Shown here: positions 36,181-44,536 of the stretch, one piece after another
How positions within the stretch are numbered: position 1 is the stretch's first letter
Layout: every line of letters begins with the position of its first letter
DNA from: Pelagibacteraceae bacterium AG-414-M23
GTDB taxonomy: Bacteria; Pseudomonadota; Alphaproteobacteria; Pelagibacterales; Pelagibacteraceae
Assembly (NCBI GenBank): GCA_003214525.1
Contig: QCLN01000005.1
Location: forward strand, 1-64,000
Reading direction: 5' to 3'
DNA: 64,000 nucleotides
Notes under the pieces: model-generated
What the model was told of the DNA's origin: nothing
The model's database searches: none
The model's input: only the letters and a program-made list of their open reading frames with translations
Translations under genes and position numbers: made by a program

Positions 36181-36239
36181 ACTTTGACCAAGAGTTCTGA
36201 GGGAGATAAATTGGGAATGAATGAACTCCTGATCAAAGT
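36181..36239 (-). ncRNA. Long RNA hairpin between hspQ and ccmC
   Basis: On the minus strand, ACTTTGATCAGGAGTTC pairs with GAACTCTTGGTCAAAGT over 17 bp around a 25-base loop. Two of the pairs are G-U wobbles. Read on the plus strand the same positions are mismatches, so the fold favours minus-strand RNA. The loop has two pyrimidine-rich stretches (TTCCC and CTCCCTC) able to pair with Shine-Dalgarno sequences. A weak promoter (TAGACA, 17 bases, GATTAT) lies directly upstream. It may be a small regulatory RNA or the 5' leader of ccmC. The rest of the 36140-36306 gap shows nothing clear. Confidence 0.5.
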
Positions 36240-36306
36240 ATAATCATAGTAAACTTAATGTTTGTCTAACTTTTGTATTAAATGTGTTTAAATATTGGCT
36301 TTTTAT

Positions 36307-36627
36307 TTAATTTGATGGCTTAAAGTAACCTGAACCTTTTTTTCCACTAAAAATCTCATTTATTAATGGATGTTGAATTGGTTCTCCAGAATCATCTGGT
36401 AATAAATTTTGTTCAGAAACATATGCTTCATATGTTATTTCCTCATTTTCTGCTAGGAGATGATAGAACGGCTGATCTTTTCTAGGTCTCACATTTTTAG
36501 GGATTGATTGATACCATTCTTCAGAGTTATTAAACTCAAAATCTACATCATAAATAACACCTCTAAAATCAAAGTGTCTATGTTTTACAACATCTCCTAT
36601 TGAAAATTTTGCTTTTTGAATTGGCAC
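36307..36627 (-). CDS. hspQ: Heat shock protein HspQ (YccV family)
   Basis: This 106-residue protein has the family segments KFSIGDVVKHRHFDFRGVI, DQPFYHLLAENEE and YVSEQNLLPDDSGEPI. HspQ binds or assists the Lon protease and was earlier described as a hemimethylated DNA-binding protein. The track start is GTG at 36625-36627; no closer ATG fits. It is divergent from ispZ with 78 bases between. Confidence 0.93.
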   Translation of the reverse strand: MPIQKAKFSIGDVVKHRHFDFRGVIYDVDFEFNNSEEWYQSIPKNVRPRKDQPFYHLLAENEEITYEAYVSEQNLLPDDSGEPIQHPLINEIFSGKKGSGYFKPSN

Positions 36628-36705
36628 AAGGTTAGTATGGATATTTGAAAAAAAAAATCAATAGAAAAAATATTAATGATTTGTTAAGCTGTTAATAAAT
36701 TTACA

Positions 36706-37257
36706 GTGAATAAATCTTTTATAAAATTCCTCACAGATTTTGGTCCTTTAGCTATATTTTTATACATATATTATAGTAGTGGTAAAGACATTAAAGTCGC
36801 ACTTATTCCATTTATTATAGCTACTATTATAGCTCTAGGGATAGTTTGGTTTTTTGAAAAAAGAGTTCCTATAGTACCTTTGCTGGGTGGTGTATTTATA
36901 ACTTTCTTTGGGGGGTTAACAATTTATTTTGACAATCCTATTTTTATTTATGTAAAACCCACAATAATTAATATTCTTTTTGGTTTGGTTTTATTATTTG
37001 GAAAACATTTTACAAGTGAACCTATATTAAAAAAAATACTTGGAAATGCATTAGAGTTAAGCGAGGAAGGTTGGAAAATATTAAACAATAGATGGATGTA
37101 TTTTTTCTTTTTATTAGCATTATTAAATGAAATAGTTTGGCGAACTCAATCAGAAGAATTTTGGGTAAATTTTAAAGTTTGGGGGCTTCTGCCAATTACT
37201 TTTATTTTTACAGCTTTTCAAATTAAATTAATAAATAAATATAAAACAAATGAATAA
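36706..37257 (+). CDS. ispZ: Inner membrane septation protein A (YciB/IspZ family)
   Basis: This 183-residue protein has five membrane segments and the family motifs FLTDFGPLAIFLYIYY, FEKRVPIVPL, KPTIINILFGLVLLFG and NEIVWRTQSEEFWVNFKVWG. It is linked to cell envelope and division in enterobacteria. The start is GTG. It overlaps the DUF2794 gene by eight bases. Confidence 0.93.
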   Translation: MNKSFIKFLTDFGPLAIFLYIYYSSGKDIKVALIPFIIATIIALGIVWFFEKRVPIVPLLGGVFITFFGGLTIYFDNPIFIYVKPTIINILFGLVLLFGKHFTSEPILKKILGNALELSEEGWKILNNRWMYFFFLLALLNEIVWRTQSEEFWVNFKVWGLLPITFIFTAFQIKLINKYKTNE

Positions 37258-37588
37258 ACATTTAAAGTTAGTAGTAAATAATTCATTCTCAAATGAAAAA
37301 CAGAAATATTTTTTTGAAAAATATGAACTTAAAATAATTTTAGACTTGTATGCAAAAATGGTTTCAAATGGTTCATGGAAAGATTACGGTTTAAAAATAT
37401 CTAGTAAACAGGTAGCCTTCAGTGTCTTTAAAAATTCATCAGAAAATGCAGTTTACAATATCTGCAAAGACTTTAAACCAATGAATAAAAACTTAAAATA
37501 TTTAATCACAGATACCAAAGGTAGAATTTTAAAAAATTCTTATATACTCGAAAGTTTGCTTGAAAAAACTAACTGGAAAAAACTTTAA
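37250..37588 (+). CDS. DUF2794 family protein
   Basis: This 112-residue soluble protein has the DUF2794 pattern: FEKYELKIILDLYAKMVSNG followed by SWKDYGLKISSKQVAFSVFK. The family is common in alphaproteobacteria and has no known function. It overlaps ispZ by eight bases, so the two are translated together. It converges on the Bax inhibitor-like gene, which ends three bases away. Confidence 0.85.
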   Translation: MNKHLKLVVNNSFSNEKQKYFFEKYELKIILDLYAKMVSNGSWKDYGLKISSKQVAFSVFKNSSENAVYNICKDFKPMNKNLKYLITDTKGRILKNSYILESLLEKTNWKKL

Positions 37589-37591
37589 TAT

Positions 37592-38353
37592 TTATCTTCT
37601 TTGGCCAAAAAGTCTTAGCAACATTATAAATAGATTTATAAAGTCTAGATAAAGAGTTAAGGCTCCCATGACAGCTTTTTTACCAATAACTTCTCCACTG
37701 TCTGAAGCAGCATACATATTTTTAATTTTTTGAGTATCGTAAGCTGTTAAGCCAACAAATATTAAAACACCTAAAATTGATATTACAAAATACATCATAG
37801 AAGATTTAAGAAAAATATTTACTACTGACGCAATAATTATTCCAATTAAGCCCATAAAAAGAAAAGAACCAAGTTTGGTTAAATCTCTTTTAGTCGTATA
37901 ACCATAAATACTCATTGCTCCAAATGTTGCAGATGTTATAAAAAATACTCTTGTTACACTTAATCCAGTATAAACTAATAATATCGAAGACAATGATAGG
38001 CCCATTAAAGCTGCAAATATCCAAAACGTAGTTTGAGCTTTAGCTGAACTCATTTTATTAATTCCAAAACTCATATAAAATACGATTCCTAATGGTGCCA
38101 GCATTACAATCCATTTTAAACCAGATAAATAAATAGCATTTCCAAATGCTGTTAAGGCTACAATTGCTCCACCTGCATCAGTTACTACTGACATTTTAAA
38201 TGTAATAAGGGCTATAATTCCAGTTAGCAAAATTCCTGTTGCCATATAATTGTAGACTTTTAGCATGTAGGCTCTTAGGCCTTCATCCATTACTACAGTG
38301 GTTTGCTGAGCTACTTTTGCTTTGTTAAATATATTTTGCTTATTAAATTCCAT
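37592..38353 (-). CDS. Bax inhibitor-1/YccA family membrane protein
   Basis: This 253-residue protein has seven hydrophobic segments. The family signature appears in DEGLRAYMLKVYNYMATGILLTG, IYGYTTKRDLTKLGSFLFMG and the C-terminal LTAYDTQKIKNMY with its conserved Asp, then ALTLYLDFINLFIMLLRLFG. Members are linked to calcium leak or membrane protein quality control. It stands alone on the minus strand. Confidence 0.92.
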   Translation of the reverse strand: MEFNKQNIFNKAKVAQQTTVVMDEGLRAYMLKVYNYMATGILLTGIIALITFKMSVVTDAGGAIVALTAFGNAIYLSGLKWIVMLAPLGIVFYMSFGINKMSSAKAQTTFWIFAALMGLSLSSILLVYTGLSVTRVFFITSATFGAMSIYGYTTKRDLTKLGSFLFMGLIGIIIASVVNIFLKSSMMYFVISILGVLIFVGLTAYDTQKIKNMYAASDSGEVIGKKAVMGALTLYLDFINLFIMLLRLFGQRR

Positions 38354-38424
38354 AGCATTTATATAATAGCCTTTTACTATTTATTCAAGATATCATAAAA
38401 ACCTTTAAAAATATTTAAAATTTA

Positions 38425-39465
38425 ATGAATTATAGAAAATTAGGTAATACTGGCTTAGAAGTAAGTACAATTTGTCTTGGAACCATGACTTGGGGTGAAC
38501 AAAACACTCAGCAGGAGGGTTTTGAACAAATGGACTTCGCGCTAGATCAAGGTGTAAATTTTTGGGATACGGCAGAAATATATTCGGTTCCACCTAGAGC
38601 TGAAACATATGGTGATACCGAAGTTATAATTGGAAATTGGTTTGAAAAAAATAAAAAAAGAGACAAGATAATATTGGCCACTAAAGTTGCTGGACCGGCA
38701 AGAAATTATTTAAGAAATGGGGAAAATAGTTTTGTTGGAAAAAATCTTGAGGAAGCATTGAATGATAGTCTTAAAAGACTAAAAACAGATTACATAGATT
38801 TATATCAACTTCATTGGCCAGAAAGAAATGTTAATATGTTTGGTAAACTTGGTTATGCACATAAAGATGATGAGGACAAATGGAATAAAATTGAAGATGT
38901 ATTATCAGAATTACAAAAATATATTAAATCTGGAAAAATAAGATACGTTGGTTTGTCCAATGAAACTCCATGGGGAGTAAATAAATTTTTACAATTATCT
39001 AAAGAACTTAATCTACCAAGAATGATGTCTATTCAAAATCCATATAATTTATTGAACAGAACTTATGAGGTTGGTTTAGCTGAAATTTCAATTAGAGATG
39101 AAATAGGATGCTTGGCTTATTCACCTTTGGCGTCGGGTTACCTAACTGGTAAATATCTAAATGGAAATTTACCTAAAGGTTCAAGAATTGAGAGAGACGG
39201 CGATTTTTGGACAAGGTATCAAAAACCTAACATGGAAAATGCTGTTGAGGAATATTATAAGATTTCTAAAAAATATAATGTCAATTTTACTCAAATGTCT
39301 TTAAAATTTTGTGAAATCCAGCCTTTTATGACGTCAGTTATAATTGGTGCTACTACAATGGAACAGTTGAAAGAAAATATTGAAAGTGTAAATATAAAAT
39401 TGTCTGAAGAATTAATAAAAAATTTAAATGATATACAAAAAATTTACCCAAACCCTTGTCCATGA
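38425..39465 (+). CDS. Aldo/keto reductase (Tas-like)
   Basis: This 346-residue NADPH-dependent oxidoreductase has the catalytic tetrad Asp and Tyr in NFWDTAEIYSVPP, Lys in ILATKVAGPA and His in DLYQLHWPER. The segments YVGLSNETPWGV and AYSPLASGYLTGKY are typical of the Tas/YghZ branch. The physiological substrate is unknown. Its stop (TGA) overlaps the ATG of the next gene in an ATGA. Confidence 0.92.
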   Translation: MNYRKLGNTGLEVSTICLGTMTWGEQNTQQEGFEQMDFALDQGVNFWDTAEIYSVPPRAETYGDTEVIIGNWFEKNKKRDKIILATKVAGPARNYLRNGENSFVGKNLEEALNDSLKRLKTDYIDLYQLHWPERNVNMFGKLGYAHKDDEDKWNKIEDVLSELQKYIKSGKIRYVGLSNETPWGVNKFLQLSKELNLPRMMSIQNPYNLLNRTYEVGLAEISIRDEIGCLAYSPLASGYLTGKYLNGNLPKGSRIERDGDFWTRYQKPNMENAVEEYYKISKKYNVNFTQMSLKFCEIQPFMTSVIIGATTMEQLKENIESVNIKLSEELIKNLNDIQKIYPNPCP

Positions 39466-39968
39466 TTAAAAAAATTGCATTATTATTTATTTCTTCAATT
39501 ATGATTTTAAGTTCTCATGCTTATTCGCAAGAAGTAAAAAAAATAGGAAAATATAAAGATTGGGAAGCAATAATCTTTATAGAAGGTCAAAACAAAGTTT
39601 GTTTTGCTCAATCAATTCCCGTCTTACAAGCTCCAAAAAAAAACCAAAGAGATGCAAGACTATTTGTCAGTTTTAGACCGAACGATAAGGTGTCAGACGA
39701 AGTAAGTATTACATCTGGTTATGAATATAATAATCAAAACTCAATTACAGCAATTTCAGGCAAATCAAAATACAAATTTGATTTAGCAAAAGAAAATTTT
39801 GCCTGGATATCAGAAAATAAAGTCGAAAAAAAATTAATTAAAACTCTTAAGAAAGGTTCCAGAATTATGGTTACAGGATATAATAAATCTGGATCACAAA
39901 CTATAGATCATTATTCACTTTTAGGATTTACGAAAGCATATAATTCTGCAAAAAAAAATTGTTCTTAA
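39462..39968 (+). CDS. Invasion-associated locus B (IalB)-like periplasmic protein
   Basis: The ATG at 39462, inside an ATGA overlap with the aldo/keto reductase stop, is a better start than the TTG two codons upstream. The protein has 168 residues. MIKKIALLFISSIMILSSHAY is a signal peptide. The mature part has KYKDWEAIIF, KVCFAQSIPVLQ and a C-terminal FTKAYNSAKKNC, so two cysteines could bridge, as in the IalB family of alphaproteobacteria. The family's function outside pathogens is unknown. Confidence 0.7.
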   Translation: MIKKIALLFISSIMILSSHAYSQEVKKIGKYKDWEAIIFIEGQNKVCFAQSIPVLQAPKKNQRDARLFVSFRPNDKVSDEVSITSGYEYNNQNSITAISGKSKYKFDLAKENFAWISENKVEKKLIKTLKKGSRIMVTGYNKSGSQTIDHYSLLGFTKAYNSAKKNCS

Positions 39969-39973
39969 AATAA

Positions 39974-41149
39974 ATGTCAAATAAGATTGTACTCGCTTAT
40001 TCGGGGGGCCTTGATACTTCAATAATTTTAAAATGGCTTCAAGAAAATTATAGTGCTGAAGTTATTGCGTACACTGCTGATATAGGACAAGAAATAGATA
40101 AAAAAAAAATAATTAATAATGCAAAAAAACTTGGCGTAAAAAAAATAATAATTAATGATTTAAAAAACATATTTGTTAAAGAATATGTTTTTCCAATGAT
40201 AAGAGGTCATGCAGTTTATGAAGGCGTATATTTACTTGGCACATCGATAGCCAGGCCATTAATTGCAAAGGATCAAATAAGAATTGCTAAAAAATACAAA
40301 GCTTATGCTGTGTCTCATGGTGCAACTGGAAAAGGAAATGACCAAGTGAGATTTGAATTAGGTTATCATTATTTTGGACCAAAAATAAAAATAATTGCTC
40401 CCTGGAGAATTTGGAATTTAAAATCAAGAACAGATTTAATTAATTATGCAAAAAAACATGGAATACCAATTCCAAAAGATAAAAAAGGTGCACCACCCTT
40501 TTCTATAGATGATAATTTATTTCATACATCTACTGAAGGTAAGGTTTTAGAAAACCCTAAAAATTCTGCACCAGAGTTTATTTTTCAAAGAACAACTTCT
40601 CCAGAAAAAGCACCTAACAAGCCTTCTTTTGTAACTATAAGATTTAAAAATGGTGACCCAATAAATATTAACGGTAAAAAATTATCTCCTTCAAAACTTT
40701 TAGAAAAATTAAATTCCATTGCTGGCAAAAATGGAATTGGGAGAGTTGACCTTGTAGAAAATAGATTTATCGGAATAAAATCAAGAGGCGTTTATGAAAC
40801 TCCTGGTGGGACCTTATTAATAAACGCACATAGGGCAATTGAGTCAGTTACATTAGATAAACAAACTATGCACAAAAAAGATGAAATAATGCCAAAATAT
40901 GCAGAACTCATTTACAATGGTTATTGGTATTCAAAAGAAAGATTTAAACTTCAAAAAATTGTTGATCAAAAAAGAGACAAAGTAAATGGATCAGTTAAAC
41001 TAAAACTATACAAAGGAAATATTACAATTATGTCTAGACAAACCAAAAGTAATGCTTATTCGATGAAAAAGGTTTCTTTTGAAGAAAATAAAACATTCAA
41101 TAAATCAAACGTTGAAAGATTTATTAATGTTCACAAGAAAAAACTATAA
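39974..41149 (+). CDS. argG: Argininosuccinate synthase
   Basis: This 391-residue enzyme starts MSNKIVLAYSGGLDTSIILK, the ATP pyrophosphatase motif. It has GTSIARPLIAKDQIRIA, SHGATGKGNDQVRFE and the substrate segments of the family up to GIKSRGVYETPGGTLL. It joins citrulline and aspartate with ATP. It follows the IalB-like gene by five bases, though the functions seem unrelated. Confidence 0.98.
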   Translation: MSNKIVLAYSGGLDTSIILKWLQENYSAEVIAYTADIGQEIDKKKIINNAKKLGVKKIIINDLKNIFVKEYVFPMIRGHAVYEGVYLLGTSIARPLIAKDQIRIAKKYKAYAVSHGATGKGNDQVRFELGYHYFGPKIKIIAPWRIWNLKSRTDLINYAKKHGIPIPKDKKGAPPFSIDDNLFHTSTEGKVLENPKNSAPEFIFQRTTSPEKAPNKPSFVTIRFKNGDPININGKKLSPSKLLEKLNSIAGKNGIGRVDLVENRFIGIKSRGVYETPGGTLLINAHRAIESVTLDKQTMHKKDEIMPKYAELIYNGYWYSKERFKLQKIVDQKRDKVNGSVKLKLYKGNITIMSRQTKSNAYSMKKVSFEENKTFNKSNVERFINVHKKKL

Positions 41150-41173
41150 AAAAAAATACAGTAAATTTTATAA

Positions 41174-41593
41174 TTAGTTTTTAAAATAATTCCTAACGCT
41201 GTCTTTAAATAATAAATATATGCAGGATATTTGTAAAAAAGTATTTAAAATCAAAACAAATCTCACACCTAAATTTGTTAAACCTATTTCTGGTATTGGC
41301 TCATAAGGAACTAATAAACTGGTTATTATAGCACCAAATAAATCTATAAGCCCTAAAATATTCCAAGAAAGTAACAAACCCCAAATTAAAGAAGAGGGTT
41401 TTTTTAATATTGCATAAACCAAAAAAAATGCTGTTGTACCAATTATAAAATCTCCAATTAATGCCAAAACCCATTCGGAAGGTGCTCCTCTTTCATGTCC
41501 AGTTATGTTCCAAAATAAAAATAAACTAGAACCAATTGCTCTGAATGTCATCCATCCAGTAACAAATATAATCCACTTAATTGAATTTGACAT
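41174..41593 (-). CDS. Small membrane protein of unknown function
   Basis: This 139-residue protein has about four hydrophobic segments (SIKWIIFVTGWMTFRAIGSS, LALIGDFIIGTTAFFLVYAI and two more). I do not recognise a family. It is convergent with argG and lies about 30 bases after another small membrane protein gene on the same strand, so the two may be expressed together. Confidence 0.7.
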   Translation of the reverse strand: MSNSIKWIIFVTGWMTFRAIGSSLFLFWNITGHERGAPSEWVLALIGDFIIGTTAFFLVYAILKKPSSLIWGLLLSWNILGLIDLFGAIITSLLVPYEPIPEIGLTNLGVRFVLILNTFLQISCIYLLFKDSVRNYFKN

Positions 41594-41623
41594 AATTAAC
41601 TCTTATAAAAAAAAATTAAATAA

Positions 41624-41851
41624 TTATAAAGTATTATTTTTTTTTTTAGCAACTTCTCTTGGGTCAGGAATTTCACCAAATGTAAACCTCATGACATAAA
41701 TTAATACCCAGCCTAAAGCCATAGATGTTAAAATGTAGTATATAAACGCCAGAGACTCACTATTTGCAAATTCTTTAAGGTCAGCTCCGAAATAAATTAT
41801 ATTCCAAAATAAAAAGAAGAATAATTCATATATAATTATAATTTTAAACAT
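41624..41851 (-). CDS. Small two-helix membrane protein of unknown function
   Basis: This 75-residue protein has two hydrophobic segments (IIIYELFFFLFWNIIYFGAD and IYYILTSMALGWVLIYVMRF) and a short charged tail (GEIPDPREVAKKKN). No family is recognised. It is divergent from psiE, with an inverted repeat in the gap between them. Confidence 0.6.
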   Translation of the reverse strand: MFKIIIIYELFFFLFWNIIYFGADLKEFANSESLAFIYYILTSMALGWVLIYVMRFTFGEIPDPREVAKKKNNTL

Positions 41852-41907
41852 TTGATGAGAGTTAACTATAATGGTTTCTTATTTATTCAAAATTTTTTAC
41901 ATTAATA

Positions 41908-41958
41908 TTTTGTCGCAGTTTGAGGAATACAATGTATTTGATTTAGTCTGCGACAAAA
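41908..41958. repeat. Inverted repeat upstream of psiE
   Basis: An 11-bp perfect inverted repeat (TTTTGTCGCAG / CTGCGACAAAA, 41908-41918 and 41948-41958) surrounds 29 bases that contain a second small palindrome (AATAC AAT GTATT). It sits between divergent genes and has no T-run on either strand, so it is not an ordinary terminator. It may be an operator or a small RNA. Confidence 0.75.
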
Positions 41959-41999
41959 ATAACAAAGATTGAAAATTAATTTTAAAATACTGGTAGTAA

Positions 42000-42389
42000 A
42001 TGAGTATGGAAAATATTACTAAAAACCTACAACTAATTTTACTATCAATAATTCTTTTAAGTACAATTATTGCTGTTGGAATTGAAATAAAAACAATGTT
42101 TTTAAATCAATCAGTTACATTAGCTGACTTGTTGTTGATGTTTCTATATTTAGAAGTATTGGCAATGGTTAGAATTTTTTGGCATCAACAGTCAATAAGT
42201 ATTACCTTGCCTTTGCTTATTGCAATAACTGCATTATCACGATTTATAATACTACAAGGTAAAGAGATGGATCCATCTGGTTTAGTTTATGAGGCTGTAG
42301 CTATAGTACTTATTGCATCAGCTATAGTAATTTTAAGATTAAGACATAGCGACAAACTTGGAATTAAGCCAAAAAAAATTCGTAACTAA
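42000..42389 (+). CDS. psiE: PsiE family membrane protein
   Basis: This 129-residue protein has four hydrophobic segments. The segment LADLLLMFLYLEVLAMVRIFW followed by PLLIAITALSRFIILQGKEM matches the phosphate-starvation-inducible PsiE family. The function in E. coli is unknown beyond its PhoB and CRP control. The inverted repeat 42 bases upstream could carry regulation; I see no clear Pho box. The SDR gene follows by 11 bases. Confidence 0.82.
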   Translation: MSMENITKNLQLILLSIILLSTIIAVGIEIKTMFLNQSVTLADLLLMFLYLEVLAMVRIFWHQQSISITLPLLIAITALSRFIILQGKEMDPSGLVYEAVAIVLIASAIVILRLRHSDKLGIKPKKIRN

Positions 42390-42400
42390 ATTTATTAAAA

Positions 42401-43108
42401 ATGACTGCTAAATATTTAATTTTTGGAGCAACTGGTGCTATTGGTTCTAATTTGGCAAATCAATTATACAACGCAGACCAGGATATTCATCTTGTGGCCA
42501 GAAATGAAGAAGAATTAAAATCTCTTTCGGAAGAATTAAAATGTTCATATTCAGTCGCAGATGTATTGGAAAATAATTTTATTGATAAAGTAAAATCTGA
42601 AATTAATGAAATAAAAGGAATTGCTTATTGCGTAGGTTCTATTGATTTAAAACCTCTTAGAATGGTCAATGAGAATGATTTTCAAAAATGTATGAAATTG
42701 AACCTTTTTTCTGCTGTTGAAGTAATTAAAGCTTATCAAGATAGTCTAAAAAAAAACAAAGGTTCAATAATATTATTTTCTACTGTTGCTGTTAAAAGGG
42801 GTTTTACTAACCATTCAATTATTGCTTCAACTAAAGCTGCCGTTGAAGGTTTGACCATTTCTCTTGCGGCTGAGTTTGCTCCAAACATAAGAGTAAATTG
42901 TATAGCTCCAAGCCTTACAAATTCAAAAATTGCTCAACCACTGTTAAAAAATACTATTATTGCTGAAAGCATTGCAAAAGCTCATCCTATGAAAAGAATT
43001 GGTGAAGGAAAGGACGCTGCTGCAATGGCTAAGTTTTTACTTACAAATGAAAGTTCATGGATAACTGGACAAATAATTGGAGTAGATGGTGGGAGGTCTT
43101 CTATTTAA
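42401..43108 (+). CDS. SDR family oxidoreductase lacking the usual catalytic Tyr
   Basis: This 235-residue Rossmann protein has the start LIFGATGAIGSNLANQLY, the segment GIAYCVGSIDLKPL, IILFSTVAVKRGF and the C-terminal SSWITGQIIGVDGGRSS. These identify the classical SDR fold. In the YxxxK active site the Lys is kept, but the Tyr position is Ile (SIIASTKAAVEGL). The protein may therefore bind NAD(P) without usual catalysis, or use another residue. It overlaps the next small ORF by one base. Confidence 0.88.
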   Translation: MTAKYLIFGATGAIGSNLANQLYNADQDIHLVARNEEELKSLSEELKCSYSVADVLENNFIDKVKSEINEIKGIAYCVGSIDLKPLRMVNENDFQKCMKLNLFSAVEVIKAYQDSLKKNKGSIILFSTVAVKRGFTNHSIIASTKAAVEGLTISLAAEFAPNIRVNCIAPSLTNSKIAQPLLKNTIIAESIAKAHPMKRIGEGKDAAAMAKFLLTNESSWITGQIIGVDGGRSSI

Positions 43109-43221
43109 TGAAAAAAAATAAAAATAAAAGTTCTATATCATCAAAATTTGCTAGTAAATATATTTACTACTACTATGCATTTTTCTGGTTAGTTTTAATT
43201 TCTTATTTAATTATAAAATAA
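43108..43221 (+). CDS. Short membrane peptide (37 residues)
   Basis: This ORF is too short for the track. It starts in a TAATG overlap with the SDR stop. It encodes a lysine- and serine-rich start, KYIYYYYAFF and one hydrophobic helix (FFWLVLISYLIIK). The overlap with a real gene and the single clean helix favour a translated gene, but 37 codons in AT-rich DNA could arise by chance. Confidence 0.4.
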   Translation: MKKNKNKSSISSKFASKYIYYYYAFFWLVLISYLIIK

Positions 43222-43258
43222 AAAATTAAATTTAAAATATATATATGATTATTACATT

Positions 43259-43687
43259 ATGAAGAAAAATTTAAGTCAAAAACAAGTTAATTTAATAGCT
43301 TGGATAAAACAAAAATGGAAAACTAAATCTGGAAAAAAATCTTCATTAACCGGAGAAAGATATTTGCCTGAAAAAGCTATAAAAGCACTAGCAAAAAATG
43401 ATTACAAAGTTACTTCACATTTAAAAATTAAAGCTTTAAAAAAAGGAAAACAATATTCTAAGCAACCAAAATTTATAGTTGAACAAGTTAGAAAATATAG
43501 AAATGAATTTAAATATAAAGTAGCAGATAAAAAAACTGGTAATTATACCCATCCATATTTAAGGAAAAAATTATTTTTACAAATTAAAGCATCTAAAACC
43601 CACGGTACAAAGGCGGGTCAATGGTCAGCCAGAAAAGCTCAACTACTAGCAAAAAAATATAAGCAAATGGGTGGTGGTTATTATTAA
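43259..43687 (+). CDS. Small basic protein with GQWSARKAQ motif (DUF5872-like)
   Basis: This 142-residue, very lysine-rich protein has two recognisable pieces. The first is LIAWIKQKWKTKSGKKSSL followed by RYLPEKAIKAL, similar to what I know as DUF5872 in marine viruses and bacteria. The second is KAGQWSARKAQLLAKKYKQM ending GGGYY. The function is unknown; the charge suggests nucleic acid contact. It is flanked by the short peptide gene and converges on folD with six bases between. Confidence 0.6.
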   Translation: MKKNLSQKQVNLIAWIKQKWKTKSGKKSSLTGERYLPEKAIKALAKNDYKVTSHLKIKALKKGKQYSKQPKFIVEQVRKYRNEFKYKVADKKTGNYTHPYLRKKLFLQIKASKTHGTKAGQWSARKAQLLAKKYKQMGGGYY

Positions 43688-43693
43688 TTATTT

Positions 43694-44533
43694 TTAAGAT
43701 CTTTTAAAACACTCAATAGTATTTTTTAATAAACATGCAATTGTCATTGGACCAACGCCGCCAGGAACTGGTGTTAAAGCTTTCGCAACTTTTGAAACTT
43801 CATCAAATGCAACATCGCCAACAATACCTTTTTCAGTTTTATTTATTCCTACATCAATAACGATTGCATCTTTCTTTACCCAATCTCCTTTTACAAGCTC
43901 AGGTATTCCAACTGCAGCAACTACAATATCACCCTTTAAACACTCGGCTTTTAGGTCTTTTGTTTTAGAATGTGTAATTGTAACTGTACAATTTTCTTTT
44001 AAAAGAAGTTGCGCCATAGGTTTGCCATTTAAATTTGATCTACCAACTATTACCGCTTTTTTTCCACTTAAATTAGGTTCAATCTTTTTAATTAATAAAT
44101 AACATCCAAGCGGCGTACAAGGAATTGAACTATGATAACCTGAAGATAAATTTCCAACATTTATTGGATGAAATCCATCAACATCTTTGCTCGGTAAAAT
44201 TTTTTCAATAACTTTTTGCTTATCAATATGCTTGGGCAAAGGTAGTTGAACTAAAATACCAGATACGCCTTGATCTTTATTAAGTTCAACAATTTTATCT
44301 AAAACTGTTTTTTCTTCTACAGATTCTGGATAATTAATTACTTCTGATTTTAAACCTACTTCATTAGCAGCTTTTTCTTTCATACGAACATAGATTTGGC
44401 TTGGTGCCATATCTCCAATTAAAATTACCGTAAGTCCTGGAATTTTATTGTGTTTTTCCTTTAAACTTAAAACTTCCTTTTTTAATTCTTCTCTTAATTC
44501 AGCTGCTATTTTTTTTCCGTCTATTAGTATCAT
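43694..44533 (-). CDS. folD: Bifunctional methylenetetrahydrofolate dehydrogenase/cyclohydrolase
   Basis: This 279-residue enzyme has YVRMKEKAANEVGLKSE (catalytic Lys region), ILVQLPLPKHIDKQKV, the NADP motif VGRSNLNGKPMAQLL and the end PVPGGVGPMTIACLL. It converts methylene-THF to formyl-THF. With DmdA it could handle the methyl groups taken from DMSP. It is the last gene of the yggT-folD pair, three bases after yggT. Confidence 0.97.
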   Translation of the reverse strand: MILIDGKKIAAELREELKKEVLSLKEKHNKIPGLTVILIGDMAPSQIYVRMKEKAANEVGLKSEVINYPESVEEKTVLDKIVELNKDQGVSGILVQLPLPKHIDKQKVIEKILPSKDVDGFHPINVGNLSSGYHSSIPCTPLGCYLLIKKIEPNLSGKKAVIVGRSNLNGKPMAQLLLKENCTVTITHSKTKDLKAECLKGDIVVAAVGIPELVKGDWVKKDAIVIDVGINKTEKGIVGDVAFDEVSKVAKALTPVPGGVGPMTIACLLKNTIECFKRS

Positions 44534-44536
44534 GGA

